Positions 46,470-55,339 of a DNA stretch of 64,000 bases are shown piece after piece. The notes under the pieces are model-generated. The model did no database searches and was not told the origin of the DNA. It worked only from the letters and a program-made list of their open reading frames with translations. This DNA is from Vibrio sp. JC009. Lineage in GTDB: Bacteria; Pseudomonadota; Gammaproteobacteria; Enterobacterales; Vibrionaceae. The DNA is taken from the NCBI RefSeq assembly GCF_029016485.1, contig NZ_CP092106.1, positions 1,240,001 through 1,304,000 of the forward strand, read 5' to 3'. The stretch's first letter is position 1; every line of letters begins with the position of its first letter. Made by a program: the position numbers and the translations under genes.

Positions 46470-47178
46470 GCTAAAAAACTGCAGTTACTTAATTGGTCAG
46501 CAAAGCATATTTAAGGATATCGATCTGGAGATCCCAAAAGGAGAGATCACCGTTATTCTCGGCCCTTCAGGTTGCGGAAAAACAAGCATGCTACGTTGCA
46601 TCGCTGGTCTGGCTGAGATTAGCCAGGGCAAAATTACCAATCCCTTCGAAGCGTCCATGAGTTTTGTATTTCAGGAACCGCGTCTGCTGCCATGGTACAG
46701 GGTGTCAGAAAATCTGGATATTAACCTGAAAGGACACACCCCGGATAAAACGGAGCGCCGCAAGCTGGTCAATGACTGGCTGGAGAAAACGGGCTTATCA
46801 GGAAAAGAGAACTCTTATCCGGAGGAGTTGTCCGGAGGCATGAAGTTCCGCCTTTCTTTGGCGAGAGCCTTTTCCCGCGACTGCCGTTTGTTGCTGCTGG
46901 ATGAGCCTATGCAGGGGCAGGACATCAACACCAAGCAGACGCTGATCCACCTTATCCGGAATATCTGGAGTGAGCATAAAACCACAGCGATTTATGTCAC
47001 CCACGATACCAGAGAAGCGGTTTTACTGGGGCAGCGAATTGTTATTATGTCTTCAGCTCCGGCCAGAGTTGTTAAAGTGATAGAAAATCCGGGAGCCTCA
47101 GAAATCAGTTCACTGGCAGATCCAAGAGCGCTGGAAATGGAAACTCAACTTTATAAGTTATTGCTGGGAGCGTCTTAG
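46456..47178 (+). CDS. ABC transporter ATP-binding protein (NitT/TauT family)
   Basis: 240 residues with a complete nucleotide-binding domain: Walker A GPSGCGKTS, Q-loop FQEPRLLPW (typical of SsuB/TauB/ThiZ-type ATPases), signature LSGGMKFRLSLARAF, Walker B LLLLDEPMQGQD, H-loop YVTHDTREAVLL. Ribosome site CTGGAGGCGAA just upstream. Completes the importer operon. Confidence 0.9.
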   Translation: MSGVELKNCSYLIGQQSIFKDIDLEIPKGEITVILGPSGCGKTSMLRCIAGLAEISQGKITNPFEASMSFVFQEPRLLPWYRVSENLDINLKGHTPDKTERRKLVNDWLEKTGLSGKENSYPEELSGGMKFRLSLARAFSRDCRLLLLDEPMQGQDINTKQTLIHLIRNIWSEHKTTAIYVTHDTREAVLLGQRIVIMSSAPARVVKVIENPGASEISSLADPRALEMETQLYKLLLGAS

Positions 47179-47246
47179 CATCAATGTTATAAATACACTA
47201 TTCTATTAAAGAGTCTCTTTTTTTCAGATTACCGGAGTGGTTGGTT

Positions 47247-48047
47247 ATGCGCAGTGTGCTTCTGTTGATTGCCTGTTTGTTTACCGCTTCCGGTTATGCC
47301 TATACATCAGATGCTTCTGATTTCTTTAATGAGTTTGATTTTTATACCGAAGAGTACCCTCCATACAACTTCAGTGACGGTGAGAAGGTAAAAGGTATTG
47401 CCGTTGATCTGCTAAATGAGTCGGCAAAACTGCTCAATACTGCGATCCCGGAAAAGTCACTAAAACTACGCCCCTGGGCCCGCTCGTACCGAACTGTGCT
47501 GTCCAGGCAAAATACCGTTCTGTTTTCCGCTGCCAGATCGGCTCACAGGGAAAAGCTGTTTAAATGGGTTGGCCCAATCGCTTCTACCCGCATCGTATTG
47601 ATTGCCAGAAAAGATGCCAAAATTGTTATTCATGATAAAAGCGAGATTAAGAATTACAGCATTGGTGTTATAACCGACGACATAGGCGAGCAGCTGATTA
47701 AAAAGAAAGAGATTGGCGCAGACGATATAGAGTATGCCCACTCATCGGTAGCTCTGGCCAGAATGCTGGAGCATAAACGAATCGACTTATGGTCATATGA
47801 AGAAAAAGTGGCTTTGTGGGCGATAAGCAGCGCGGGGTATAGCCCGAAAGATTATGAAGTGGTTTATGTTCTTGAGCCGATAGAGCTTTACTATGCTTTA
47901 AATCTTGATACCTCTGATGAGGTGGTCAGTATGTTTCAGTCGGCACTTGACCAACTGAAACAAAATAATAAGCACAGTGGCGAGATAAGTTTTAATTCCA
48001 TCAACCATAAATATCAAAGTTGGTGGTCTCAGTGGGATGACGAGTAG
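47247..48047 (+). CDS. Periplasmic solute-binding protein, family 3
   Basis: 266 residues from the ATG at 47247 with GGAG at 9 bp; the TTG at 47241 is less likely. Signal peptide (SVLLLIACLFTASGYAY), then a family-3 binding fold (FYTEEYPPYNFSDGEKVKGI, RPWARSYRTVL, EYAHSSVALARMLEHKRIDL). Such stand-alone proteins in Vibrio often serve as sensors or unattached binding proteins. No transporter of its own class is next to it. It lies 68 bp after the ABC operon, same strand, perhaps cotranscribed; convergent with the DsbA-like gene with a 4-bp gap. Confidence 0.82.
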   Translation: MRSVLLLIACLFTASGYAYTSDASDFFNEFDFYTEEYPPYNFSDGEKVKGIAVDLLNESAKLLNTAIPEKSLKLRPWARSYRTVLSRQNTVLFSAARSAHREKLFKWVGPIASTRIVLIARKDAKIVIHDKSEIKNYSIGVITDDIGEQLIKKKEIGADDIEYAHSSVALARMLEHKRIDLWSYEEKVALWAISSAGYSPKDYEVVYVLEPIELYYALNLDTSDEVVSMFQSALDQLKQNNKHSGEISFNSINHKYQSWWSQWDDE

Positions 48048-48051
48048 CTCA

Positions 48052-48918
48052 TCAATAAACTGCCTGTAACTCTTTCTCTATTCTGGAAATCAGCTGATTA
48101 CTATCCACAACATGCAGCCATGGTGCGCCATAGACTGCCTGAGTCTGAAATTCCCCTGAATCGTAGTGCCCAATCACAAAGAACGGATAGGTAATGGGTG
48201 TCACCTGATCAATCAGCGCTTTTTCCCGAGCGACCTGATCACGGAACTTATGTGAGTCCAGACACCGGGTAAATTTGTCCATATCAAGGTCAGTCTGTTT
48301 TGCATACTCAATCAGGTACTCTTTGCCCTGCTTTTGAGTATCGTTTAACAACAGCTTATGGTATGAGGCGTAAGCGCCTTGCTCGCTGGCACAATAGTTG
48401 GCTTCTGAGGCTAAAAAGGCATCCTTATGAAACGATAGCGGGGTGTGGTGATACCTGTACTGTATTTTTCCCGTGTCTATATAGCGTTTCTTGATCTCCG
48501 TAAAAGGGCGCTTCATATAGTATGAGCAAAACGGGCACTGAGGATCCGTATATTCGATAACCACAACCGGGGCGTCTTTATTGCCTACATTCACAAGCTG
48601 CTCAATATTTTCTGGCCGGAAGCGCTGAAACTCTCCGGTAGCCAGCGGCACCACCTGGCTGATATCCCACTCGCCAGACTTAAGGTTCTTATAAATCATA
48701 GGTATCGCATTTTGCCCTTTAGGGCAGGGGAGGCCATCTTCAACCGAATCTAACAGGGAAATCTGATTGTTAGGGCAGATGTAGGTTTCCGCAAACTGGT
48801 AGAGCACTTTCTGGATTTCACTGTCTGCAGGCAGGCGCATTGGTGCAGAGTTCACCGCCGCAGAGCTGATTGCCGCAGAACCCAGAAATAAAGCGCCGAT
48901 AGCATTTTGTATTTTCAT
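48052..48918 (-). CDS. DsbA/DsbG-family periplasmic thiol oxidoreductase
   Basis: 288 residues with a signal peptide. A thioredoxin-like domain spans ~100-285 with active site DPQCPFCSYYM (CPFC, near residue 133), and a cis-Pro-like VTPITYPFFVI near residue 255. The N-terminal ~90 residues hold two further cysteines (YICPNN and GLPCPKG) and may be a dimerisation part as in DsbC/DsbG-type isomerases. Probably an envelope disulfide enzyme; the CPFC pair is not the DsbA CPHC. Single gene. Confidence 0.83.
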   Translation of the reverse strand: MKIQNAIGALFLGSAAISSAAVNSAPMRLPADSEIQKVLYQFAETYICPNNQISLLDSVEDGLPCPKGQNAIPMIYKNLKSGEWDISQVVPLATGEFQRFRPENIEQLVNVGNKDAPVVVIEYTDPQCPFCSYYMKRPFTEIKKRYIDTGKIQYRYHHTPLSFHKDAFLASEANYCASEQGAYASYHKLLLNDTQKQGKEYLIEYAKQTDLDMDKFTRCLDSHKFRDQVAREKALIDQVTPITYPFFVIGHYDSGEFQTQAVYGAPWLHVVDSNQLISRIEKELQAVY

Positions 48919-49113
48919 TATTTTTCCTTAGCCGGAGACGTTTTACTGTATAACTAACATATATCTGCAACTTATACAGCGAGCAAATCTGATAACTAAC
49001 CTTTTGGGTTTTGGGTATATTTGGTGCTATGGCCGATATATATTTCGGGCAATTTTACAGATTAGAGTGACATTTATATAAGAGGCTCCGGAATCTGGGA
49101 TCTTAATAAATGC

Positions 49114-49140
49114 AAAAGCCGGCATAAATAGCCGGCTTTT
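49114..49140 (-). terminator. Rho-independent terminator of chemoreceptor gene
   Basis: aaaagccggc / gccggctttt, a 10-bp symmetrical stem with loop ataaata. It lies 25 bp after the minus-strand chemoreceptor stop; the A and T flanks allow action in both directions. Confidence 0.75.
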
Positions 49141-49164
49141 CAGAAAATCAGAGTTGATTTTCTG

Positions 49165-51042
49165 TTATACGCTAAAGAAAGCAAGTTCACTTTTTTGAGT
49201 TTCAGCAAGCTTAGACAGTTCAGAAGAAGCCTGAAGAGTTTCATTAACAGCAGAAACATTTTGCTGAACTAACTCTAGCGCATGAGAGGTATTTTCAGAT
49301 ATCTCTTCAGTCACGGCATGCTGCTGCTGTGAAGCTGTTGCGACCAGCGCGTTGACTTCGGATATTTTTTCCACCGCCAGTGATATGGATTCGAAGGAAG
49401 ATTTTACTTTGTCCGCCAACTGAACTGACTGTTCAATAAGCTCCACATTCTGCGCCATATTGGAGGTCGCTTTCTCAGACTGATCCTGAAGTTTGGTAAT
49501 AATTTCCTGAATACTTACCGTTGAGGCTTGCGTTTTAGAAGCCAGATTTCGTACTTCATCCGCTACCACCGCAAATCCCCGGCCTTGTTCTCCGGCACGT
49601 GCTGCTTCTATCGCCGCATTCAGGGCCAGCAAGTTTGTTTGTTCAGAGATATTATTAATTACCTCGGTCACTGTACCAATTTCAATTACGAACTGGCGAA
49701 GTTCCTGAACAATGACCGCACTGTCGCTGACGGAAGAGTTAATTTGGTCAGTTAAACAGATATTCTGCTCAAGGGTACCTTTACCATTGAGTACATTATT
49801 TTGCGCTTCTTTTGCGGCTTCTTCTGCCATTACCGCTTTTTGACTTACTTCCTGGGATGTAGATGACAACTCGTTAATCGCTGTAGCAATTTGCTCAACC
49901 TGATCCATCTCCACCTGAGAGTTGGCTTTTGTATCATTCATGATGACATTAAGCTGCTCTGAAGCAGAGGAAACACTTTCAGAAATACCGTGAGAGTTTC
50001 TGATAAGATCTGATAACTGATGGGCCAGATTAACTAATGACAGGTAAATTCCTGACTTTGAACCATGCTGATCATGTTTTAAAGTCAGGTTGCCTTTAGA
50101 CATATCCATCATTAAAGAAGCAATTTGTTCTGGTGCGCCACCCACAGGTTTAATAACCAGCTTATTGATAATAAAAAACAGCCCCAGGCAGGAAACAAAC
50201 AGGCTAAGTAAACCTATAAGCAGTGAAGAAATTAGCTGTTCATTCGCGTTCGTTTCGATAACCTGGTCACGGATAAAGCTTACATAGCCCCAGCCGTTAA
50301 TATCAAACTCACCCCAGAAAGCAGTGAAATCTGTAGCTACACCATCTATATCCGCTGTATAGGATAGCTGGGGGTTGCCAGGGTTAAATTGTTTATACAG
50401 CGGGCGCTTCTCAAAAATATCCTTACCAAAAAGTTCAGGATATCCCGAATGGACAATAGTTCTCTTACTCGTATATACGAAAATATCGTTTCTCTCCTGA
50501 GCAGAGCCCAGCATCGCTTCCAGGTAAATACTGGATAAAATCGCTGTTGTCGGGTTAATTTTTACGATTACGCCTACTACATGTTTTCCGGTAGTTTTCG
50601 AAATATAGGGCTCTGAAAAGTAATAAGGCTTTCCTTCAACAAAACTTGCTACATAGTAAGAGCGGTTCAGCTCCTTAACATTGAAATTTAGCAGCTTTCC
50701 GTTTTTATAGATTTCTCCATTACTTCTGACAACATAAACACCGGTGCTGACCTTGCTCTGCATTTCAGATACGGACTTCAGGCGCAGGATAGCGTCATTA
50801 GATAAAGAGCTTCCTAAAAAGTCAGACTCATTGACAGTTACTGAAGAAAGCAGAGATTTGTATTTATTAAATCGTTCGGATAACTCAGCTTTAATGGTGG
50901 CATTTCGCTCTTGCAGTATCACTTTGGTTAAATTGACACTTTCGTTTTTAAAGGAGGTGTAGTTTAGCGATATTAAAATTAGGACAGTAAGAGCAATAAA
51001 AGCACAGAGCGTTCCGACAACCTGAAATTTGAATTTTTTCAT
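49165..51042 (-). CDS. Methyl-accepting chemotaxis protein with dCache domain
   Basis: 625 residues. TM1 ~7-29, a large periplasmic dCache_1-type domain ~35-265 ([53 protein letters not shown]), TM2 ~270-295 ([20 protein letters not shown]), then a linker and signalling domain with tip [20 protein letters not shown] and [19 protein letters not shown]. dCache receptors often bind amino acids, but the amino-acid motif is not evident here. Two CRP-like sites lie upstream at 51160 and 51204. Confidence 0.9.
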   Translation of the reverse strand: MKKFKFQVVGTLCAFIALTVLILISLNYTSFKNESVNLTKVILQERNATIKAELSERFNKYKSLLSSVTVNESDFLGSSLSNDAILRLKSVSEMQSKVSTGVYVVRSNGEIYKNGKLLNFNVKELNRSYYVASFVEGKPYYFSEPYISKTTGKHVVGVIVKINPTTAILSSIYLEAMLGSAQERNDIFVYTSKRTIVHSGYPELFGKDIFEKRPLYKQFNPGNPQLSYTADIDGVATDFTAFWGEFDINGWGYVSFIRDQVIETNANEQLISSLLIGLLSLFVSCLGLFFIINKLVIKPVGGAPEQIASLMMDMSKGNLTLKHDQHGSKSGIYLSLVNLAHQLSDLIRNSHGISESVSSASEQLNVIMNDTKANSQVEMDQVEQIATAINELSSTSQEVSQKAVMAEEAAKEAQNNVLNGKGTLEQNICLTDQINSSVSDSAVIVQELRQFVIEIGTVTEVINNISEQTNLLALNAAIEAARAGEQGRGFAVVADEVRNLASKTQASTVSIQEIITKLQDQSEKATSNMAQNVELIEQSVQLADKVKSSFESISLAVEKISEVNALVATASQQQHAVTEEISENTSHALELVQQNVSAVNETLQASSELSKLAETQKSELAFFSV

Positions 51043-51159
51043 AGATAACTCAATAAGAATAACAGAAAGATAATATGGCTAGTCCATATATTGAAATAAC
51101 TTCGGCCAATACTGTGTTTAGAGATTGGGTACGGTAAAAACCTACCATAGATAATATTG

Positions 51160-51175
51160 TTGTGATACATATCAC
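51160..51175. promoter_or_regulatory. Putative CRP site 1
   Basis: TGTGATACATATCACC fits TGTGA-N6-TCACA at nine of ten positions. 118 bp upstream of the chemoreceptor start. Confidence 0.4.
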
Positions 51176-51203
51176 CAACGGTGATAGTGGCTGCTTCTTA
51201 TTA

Positions 51204-51219
51204 GTGTGATATTAATCAC
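51204..51219. promoter_or_regulatory. Putative CRP site 2
   Basis: TGTGATATTAATCACT fits the CRP consensus at nine of ten positions and is palindromic in its core. 162 bp upstream of the chemoreceptor and 254 bp upstream of the lectin-like gene. Confidence 0.42.
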
Positions 51220-51472
51220 TTAGGGTTAGGTTGGATGCACATTTATTTCGATATATAGCAATGATTTATTTACATTTTTTACTAAACGGCGTTAACACAT
51301 ATAGTGAGGTGCCAGTGCGCTTAAGCGATATATTTCTGTTTCTGTAAAGAAATGTAAATCGCCGATATCTAAACCAAATCTAAACCTAACCCCAAAATCT
51401 TCTGATTAAAATTATCTCAACTTTTAAGGCGAGGCACTACGCCGCTAAACTATAACTGTTGAGATAAATCCT

Positions 51473-52249
51473 ATGACCAAAACAAAACTTACACTTGCCA
51501 TGGCAAGTCTGTCAGTCGCGCTACTTGCAGCTTGTTCACAGAATGATATGGCTCCTCCCGGAGCGGCAAACCTGAACCAGGAAACAAAAGAAGTTGTTAT
51601 TAACGGTGTGACCTTTGATGTGTCTGAGAGCTACGAGTTTTTTGGCTGGGATAATGCGCCTGCTGATTTTAACTATGAAAAGCAACCTATTCAGACATTC
51701 ACCAACAAAAATGGTGAAACACACTATTACCAGGTCGTTTACTTACCGGACGGTAATCTGAACTGGTTCCAGGCTGCTTATATGGCAGACGACGCAGGCG
51801 GTTACCTTGCCTCTATCACTTCAGAAGAAGAAAACGCATTTATCTTTAACATGGTTAACGATATGAAGTACTTCTGGAAGTTTCCTAAGTATGTTGAAGG
51901 TCAGAGCCGTCATAACCACTATGAAATCACTATCGGTCCATTCCTTGGCGGATATCAGCCAGAGGGTTCTGCTGAGCCTGCCGGTGGCTGGAGCTGGTTA
52001 AGTGGTGAGAATTGGGACTACAGCAACTGGGCTGTAAATCTGGATGATGGTGTAGTGGATAAAGATCCGCGGCCTAACGATCAGCCTAATGATTCAGGTA
52101 ACGGTCAGCGTGTAATGGGCTTTGGTGAGATGAACCTGCCAGTACCAACATGGGGAGACTACATGGATGATGTTGGCACATATGGTCGTGATCGTCTTCC
52201 GGGCCGCACATATGCGTTTGTAATGGAATTTGAGTCAATGCCGAACTAA
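51473..52249 (+). CDS. Lipoprotein with C-type-lectin-like domain
   Basis: 258 residues with signal peptide and lipobox (LLAACS, Cys21). Residues ~85-258 show a C-type-lectin-like layout: YLPDGNLNWFQAAYMADDAG, YLASITSEEENAF, GGWSWLSGENWDYSNWA, the long-loop PRPNDQPND segment and a final RTYAFVMEFE strand. The disulfide cysteines of animal lectins are absent, as usual for bacterial forms; the WSWLSG...W core and Asn/Asp-rich long loop (candidate calcium/sugar site) are kept. Gap of 2 bp to the cytochrome b561 gene, so the pair is an operon. Ligand unknown. Confidence 0.75.
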   Translation: MTKTKLTLAMASLSVALLAACSQNDMAPPGAANLNQETKEVVINGVTFDVSESYEFFGWDNAPADFNYEKQPIQTFTNKNGETHYYQVVYLPDGNLNWFQAAYMADDAGGYLASITSEEENAFIFNMVNDMKYFWKFPKYVEGQSRHNHYEITIGPFLGGYQPEGSAEPAGGWSWLSGENWDYSNWAVNLDDGVVDKDPRPNDQPNDSGNGQRVMGFGEMNLPVPTWGDYMDDVGTYGRDRLPGRTYAFVMEFESMPN

Positions 52250-52251
52250 GT

Positions 52252-52800
52252 ATGAAAAATCAATCTAAACTCTCACTGCTAACCATCAGTCTGCACTGGG
52301 TCGTCGGTATCTTAATGATCGCCAGTACCGGCCTGGGTATTCTGGTGGCAGAAATGGCACATAATGATGAACGCAGAGAGGTGATGAATCTGCATAAGTC
52401 TCTTGGTGCCATCGTGCTTGCTATTGCTGTTCTCCGTATCCTGTGGCGCTGGAAAGAAGGAGAGTACGAGCAACTTGGAATTATGTCCGGGTGGCATGTA
52501 AAAGGCATCAAGCTGCTTCATGTGGCACTGCTTCTGGCAACAGTCGTAATGCCGCTATCAGGACTAATGATTTCGGTTGGCAGCGGTTATCCGGTTTTCG
52601 TATTCGGATACCCTTTGATTGCGCCTGGCGAAAAATATGAATTAGTTAAAGAAATGGGATACGCACTGCATGGGGCAGGGATGTATGGCCTGACTCTGGG
52701 AATCACAGCTCATGTTGTTGGTTCAGTTAAATACCAACTGGTAGATAAATATCCCGTTGTAACTCGTATGCTTGGTAAATCTGTAAATACAAACGATTAA
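52252..52800 (+). CDS. Cytochrome b561 (dihaem membrane electron carrier)
   Basis: 182 residues with four transmembrane helices and the haem-ligand histidines of bacterial cytochrome b561: LHWVVG in helix 1, LHKSLGAIVLA in helix 2, KLLHVALLLA in helix 3 and LHGAGMYGLTLGITAHVVGS in helix 4. It carries electrons from quinol, often to superoxide or a periplasmic partner. Operon with the lectin-like lipoprotein, only 2 bp apart, which is an unusual pairing. Confidence 0.88.
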   Translation: MKNQSKLSLLTISLHWVVGILMIASTGLGILVAEMAHNDERREVMNLHKSLGAIVLAIAVLRILWRWKEGEYEQLGIMSGWHVKGIKLLHVALLLATVVMPLSGLMISVGSGYPVFVFGYPLIAPGEKYELVKEMGYALHGAGMYGLTLGITAHVVGSVKYQLVDKYPVVTRMLGKSVNTND

Positions 52801-52858
52801 CGCCGGGCAGCCTGAATTACATCAACCGACTATAGCAAATTTTGTTCAACTCTCTGCA

Positions 52859-52889
52859 CACAGACCATCGCTGATAGCGATGGTCTGTG
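52859..52889 (+). terminator. Hairpin downstream of cytochrome b561
   Basis: Perfect 14-bp stem (cacagaccatcgct / agcgatggtctgtg) with loop gat, 58 bp after the stop. No T-run, so termination is uncertain. Confidence 0.5.
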
Positions 52890-53040
52890 ACGTTTAGAGC
52901 TATAGGAAGGAACTATAAATAAAATAGGCTTAATCAATTTCACAAAACCTACAATTCAGCTCTATAGTTTAATTGTTCTAAAAACAAGGTAACTTGCTGT
53001 TCTGGTTATTGATTATTTTGATTAAATTATAGGTGCCAAC

Positions 53041-53691
53041 ATGGAAAGTATAGAAAACAAAGCTCCTGCTTTTCCGCAGCTAAATAAACCAGCTCCAGAT
53101 TTTGAAGCACGCACAACCCACGGGGTAAAAAAGCTATCTGACTACCAAGGCCGATGGTTAATTCTATTTTCTCATCCTGCTGACTTTACGCCAGTATGCA
53201 CAACTGAATTTATGGCTTTCGCCAATCATCATGAAGAGTTTCTTGCTGAAGGAGCGGATCTGCTGGGTTTATCTATTGACAGTTACTTCAGCCATATTGC
53301 CTGGACTCGCAATATTAAAGAGAAGTTTGATGTAGAGATTAAGTTTCCTATTATTGAAGACCTCTCAATGCAAGTGGCAAATGCCTATGGAATGATCCAC
53401 CCCGGAGCAGCGGATACATCAGCAGTTCGTGCAACCTTTATTATTGATCCAGAAGGTATCCTGCGTGCAATGGTGTATTACCCTATGAGTAATGGCCGTT
53501 CTATCCCTGAGTTTCTTCGTCTACTTAAGGCTCTCAAAGCAGCAGACGAGCATAAAATAGCAACACCTGAAGGGTGGCAGCCGGGAGACAAAGTAATTGT
53601 ACCACCACCGCAGGATAATGAGGCAGTTGAAGCTCGTCTGGGAGAAGGTTACGAATGTAAAGACTGGTATTTCTGCAAGAAAGAAATTTGA
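53041..53691 (+). CDS. 1-Cys peroxiredoxin (Prx6 type)
   Basis: 216 residues. Peroxidatic Cys in HPADFTPVCTTEF near residue 47, catalytic Arg in AVRATFIIDPEG near residue 128, and C-terminal Prx6-type dimerisation domain (RSIPEFLRLLKALKAADEHK, then GWQPGDKVIVPPP). The end carries two further cysteines (GYECKDWYFCKK), which is more than the single-Cys archetype and could give resolving chemistry. It reduces hydrogen or organic peroxides in the cytoplasm. Monocistronic, with its own promoter region and terminator. Confidence 0.9.
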   Translation: MESIENKAPAFPQLNKPAPDFEARTTHGVKKLSDYQGRWLILFSHPADFTPVCTTEFMAFANHHEEFLAEGADLLGLSIDSYFSHIAWTRNIKEKFDVEIKFPIIEDLSMQVANAYGMIHPGAADTSAVRATFIIDPEGILRAMVYYPMSNGRSIPEFLRLLKALKAADEHKIATPEGWQPGDKVIVPPPQDNEAVEARLGEGYECKDWYFCKKEI

Positions 53692-53710
53692 CTGAGCTTA
53701 CCGTAATAGA

Positions 53711-53740
53711 AACGGCAATCACTGTAGATTGCCGTTTTTT
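53711..53740 (+). terminator. Rho-independent terminator of peroxiredoxin gene
   Basis: aacggcaatc / gattgccgtt stem with loop actgta, followed by TTTT; 20 bp after the stop. Confidence 0.85.
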
Positions 53741-53853
53741 GAAATGTCCTCTGCCACACTCCTAAGATACAAGGAAATGGACAAAAACGAGCGCTGCCAT
53801 TTGAAATGGCATGCTTTATTTATGCAACTAAAGTGTCAGATTACTCACCACGC

Positions 53854-53888
53854 CCTCGTTCCCATGCTCCAGCGTGGGAATGCATACC
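53854..53888. repeat. Vibrio intergenic palindrome, copy 5 (inverted orientation)
   Basis: Tail cctcg, arms ttcccatgct / agcgtgggaa (one mismatch in the stem), leader tgcatacc; reverse of the orientation seen at 11031 and 20519. About 90 bp to the left of the IS110 junction. Confidence 0.83.
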
Positions 53889-53984
53889 GCAGCTGAAAAT
53901 ACCCACATAACACACTAAAAATAAAGAACATAAGTTCAGTGACAGTTTATACTCGACTGGTGAATCTGAGTCTGATATGCAATG

Positions 53985-54055
53985 GCATGGACTCCCTCAC
54001 CTTCGTCGAAAATATCGGCTAAGGTAAGAGTGTCAACTAAAAAGGAGCCCATGCC
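53985..54055 (+). promoter_or_regulatory. Left-end leader hairpin over the transposase ribosome site
   Basis: ggcatggactcc (53985-53996) and ggagcccatgcc (54044-54055) are inverted, 11 of 12 matching. In a transcript entering from outside, the right arm covers the ggag ribosome site and abuts the ATG at 54056, so it could reduce unwanted transposase translation. Confidence 0.5.
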
Positions 54056-55078
54056 ATGAACAAGAATATCACTATTTCTATCGACCTTGCTAAGACTGTT
54101 ATTCAAGTTGCGATAATTAATAAGCACGGAAAGCTTTCATCTAATCAAAAAGTATCTCAATCAAAGTTAATTTCAATGGTGGCTAAGCACCCCAAAGCTG
54201 TTATTTGTATGGAAGCTTGTGCAACGGCTCATTATTGGGGTCGAAAGTTCCAGCAGGCAGGACATCAAGTCTTACTCGTGCCTGCTCAGATCGCCGCTAA
54301 GTATCGCTCGGGAAATAAAAATGATCCCAATGATGCTTTGGCTATTTATGAAGCCAGTCAGCGGACAGATATTCATTTCGTTCCGGTTAAAACTGTTGAA
54401 CAGCAAGATCTTGCCTGCTTACTAAGACTGCGGGAAGGTTATATTAAGCAACGAACACAGCTTGCTAACCGTATCCGGGGGCTTGCGATGGAATATGGCA
54501 TCAAATTTCCCATAGGAATCAATTCGCTCAGAAAACAGCTACCGTTTGAGTTGGAAAATGCTGAAAATGAATTAACCCATGCTGCTCGGTTTATTCTAAA
54601 TAATCTTAAAGAACAGTTGCTCGCGCTTGATACCCAAATTGATGATGCCACTCAAGCTCTTACCAATCAGGCAAAACAAAATGAAGATTGTAAGCTTTTA
54701 GCCTCGTTACCGGGTATTTCATGGATTTCAGGCAGTGCTTTGTATGCCAGGTTAGGAAATGCATCGGCTTATAAGTGTGGTAGGGATGCAAGCGCAAGCA
54801 TTGGATTAGTGCCTGCTCATACAGGAAGTGGAGGTAGAAATATCAACCTTGGCATTACTAAGCGAGGAGATCGTTATCTCAGAGCTCTTGTCGTTCATGG
54901 TGCCCGAGCTGTAGTTAGTCATGTCAAAGATAAAACTGATCCACTTAGTCAGTGGATACGCTCTCTGTTAGAGAGAAACCATGTGAATAAAGTCGTTATT
55001 GCTCTAGCGAATAAGATAGTCAGGATGGCGTGTGCCATATTGAAATCAAAACAGCCTTACCAGCTTAAGTTAGCTTAA
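54056..55078 (+). CDS. IS110-family transposase (DEDD recombinase)
   Basis: 340 residues, full length. RuvC-like DEDD domain in the N-terminus: Asp in ISIDLAKTVIQ near residue 9, Glu in ICMEACATA near residue 53, and a NKNDPNDALAI segment near residue 98 with the further acidic residues. The C-terminal transposase_20 domain carries LLASLPGISWISGSALYARL, GLVPAHTGSGG and ITKRGDRYLRALVVHGAR, with the catalytic Ser expected here. Ribosome site AAGGAG before the ATG. Recombinases of this family are guided by a bridge RNA from the element's own non-coding end. Confidence 0.93.
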   Translation: MNKNITISIDLAKTVIQVAIINKHGKLSSNQKVSQSKLISMVAKHPKAVICMEACATAHYWGRKFQQAGHQVLLVPAQIAAKYRSGNKNDPNDALAIYEASQRTDIHFVPVKTVEQQDLACLLRLREGYIKQRTQLANRIRGLAMEYGIKFPIGINSLRKQLPFELENAENELTHAARFILNNLKEQLLALDTQIDDATQALTNQAKQNEDCKLLASLPGISWISGSALYARLGNASAYKCGRDASASIGLVPAHTGSGGRNINLGITKRGDRYLRALVVHGARAVVSHVKDKTDPLSQWIRSLLERNHVNKVVIALANKIVRMACAILKSKQPYQLKLA

Positions 55079-55084
55079 CTGAAA

Positions 55085-55335
55085 TAAGGTAAAGCTGAAT
55101 TTGGAGCAAACGACAAACCAGCGTAATAGCAAGTAATTAAGATAAAGTGTTAGCACAGCACACAAGGCAAACTCTGTGTGGGAATGAGGCAATAAATGCC
55201 TGGACTGCGATTAGAAGCCTTGTTAGTGGATTTAGCCATAAAGGTTCGGGGTAGCGCCCCATGATGAAACCGAATATACGTGCACTTGCATAAACTCTTA
55301 TTATCTTAAACTACTTGTGTTACAGGGGGAGTCCA
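55085..55335 (+). ncRNA. Candidate IS110 bridge RNA (3' non-coding end)
   Basis: The region between the transposase stop and the right inverted repeat has no credible frame and several short stems (for example cacac / gtgtg and ggca / tgcc around 55160-55196; ggggtagcgcccc near 55247). The segment gtgggaatg (55178-55186) is the exact reverse complement of cattcccac, the target right half abutting the element. It extends as gtgggaatgagg, matching the palindrome's other arm (gtgggaacgagg) at 11 of 12. That is the expected look of a target-binding guide. The boundaries are only approximate; transcription is not shown. Confidence 0.55.
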
Positions 55336-55339
55336 TATA

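Larger units (their letters stand above)
51043..51472. other. Divergent promoter region between chemoreceptor and lectin-like lipoprotein
   Basis: 430 bp, AT-rich, without a credible gene. It holds two CRP-like sites 44 bp apart and otherwise unstructured sequence. Confidence 0.5.
53692..53980. other. Intergenic region between peroxiredoxin gene and insertion sequence
   Basis: 289 bp: contains the peroxiredoxin terminator, an inverted palindrome copy (53854-53888) and about 90 bp of unique sequence up to the left junction of the IS. No gene seen. Confidence 0.5.
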
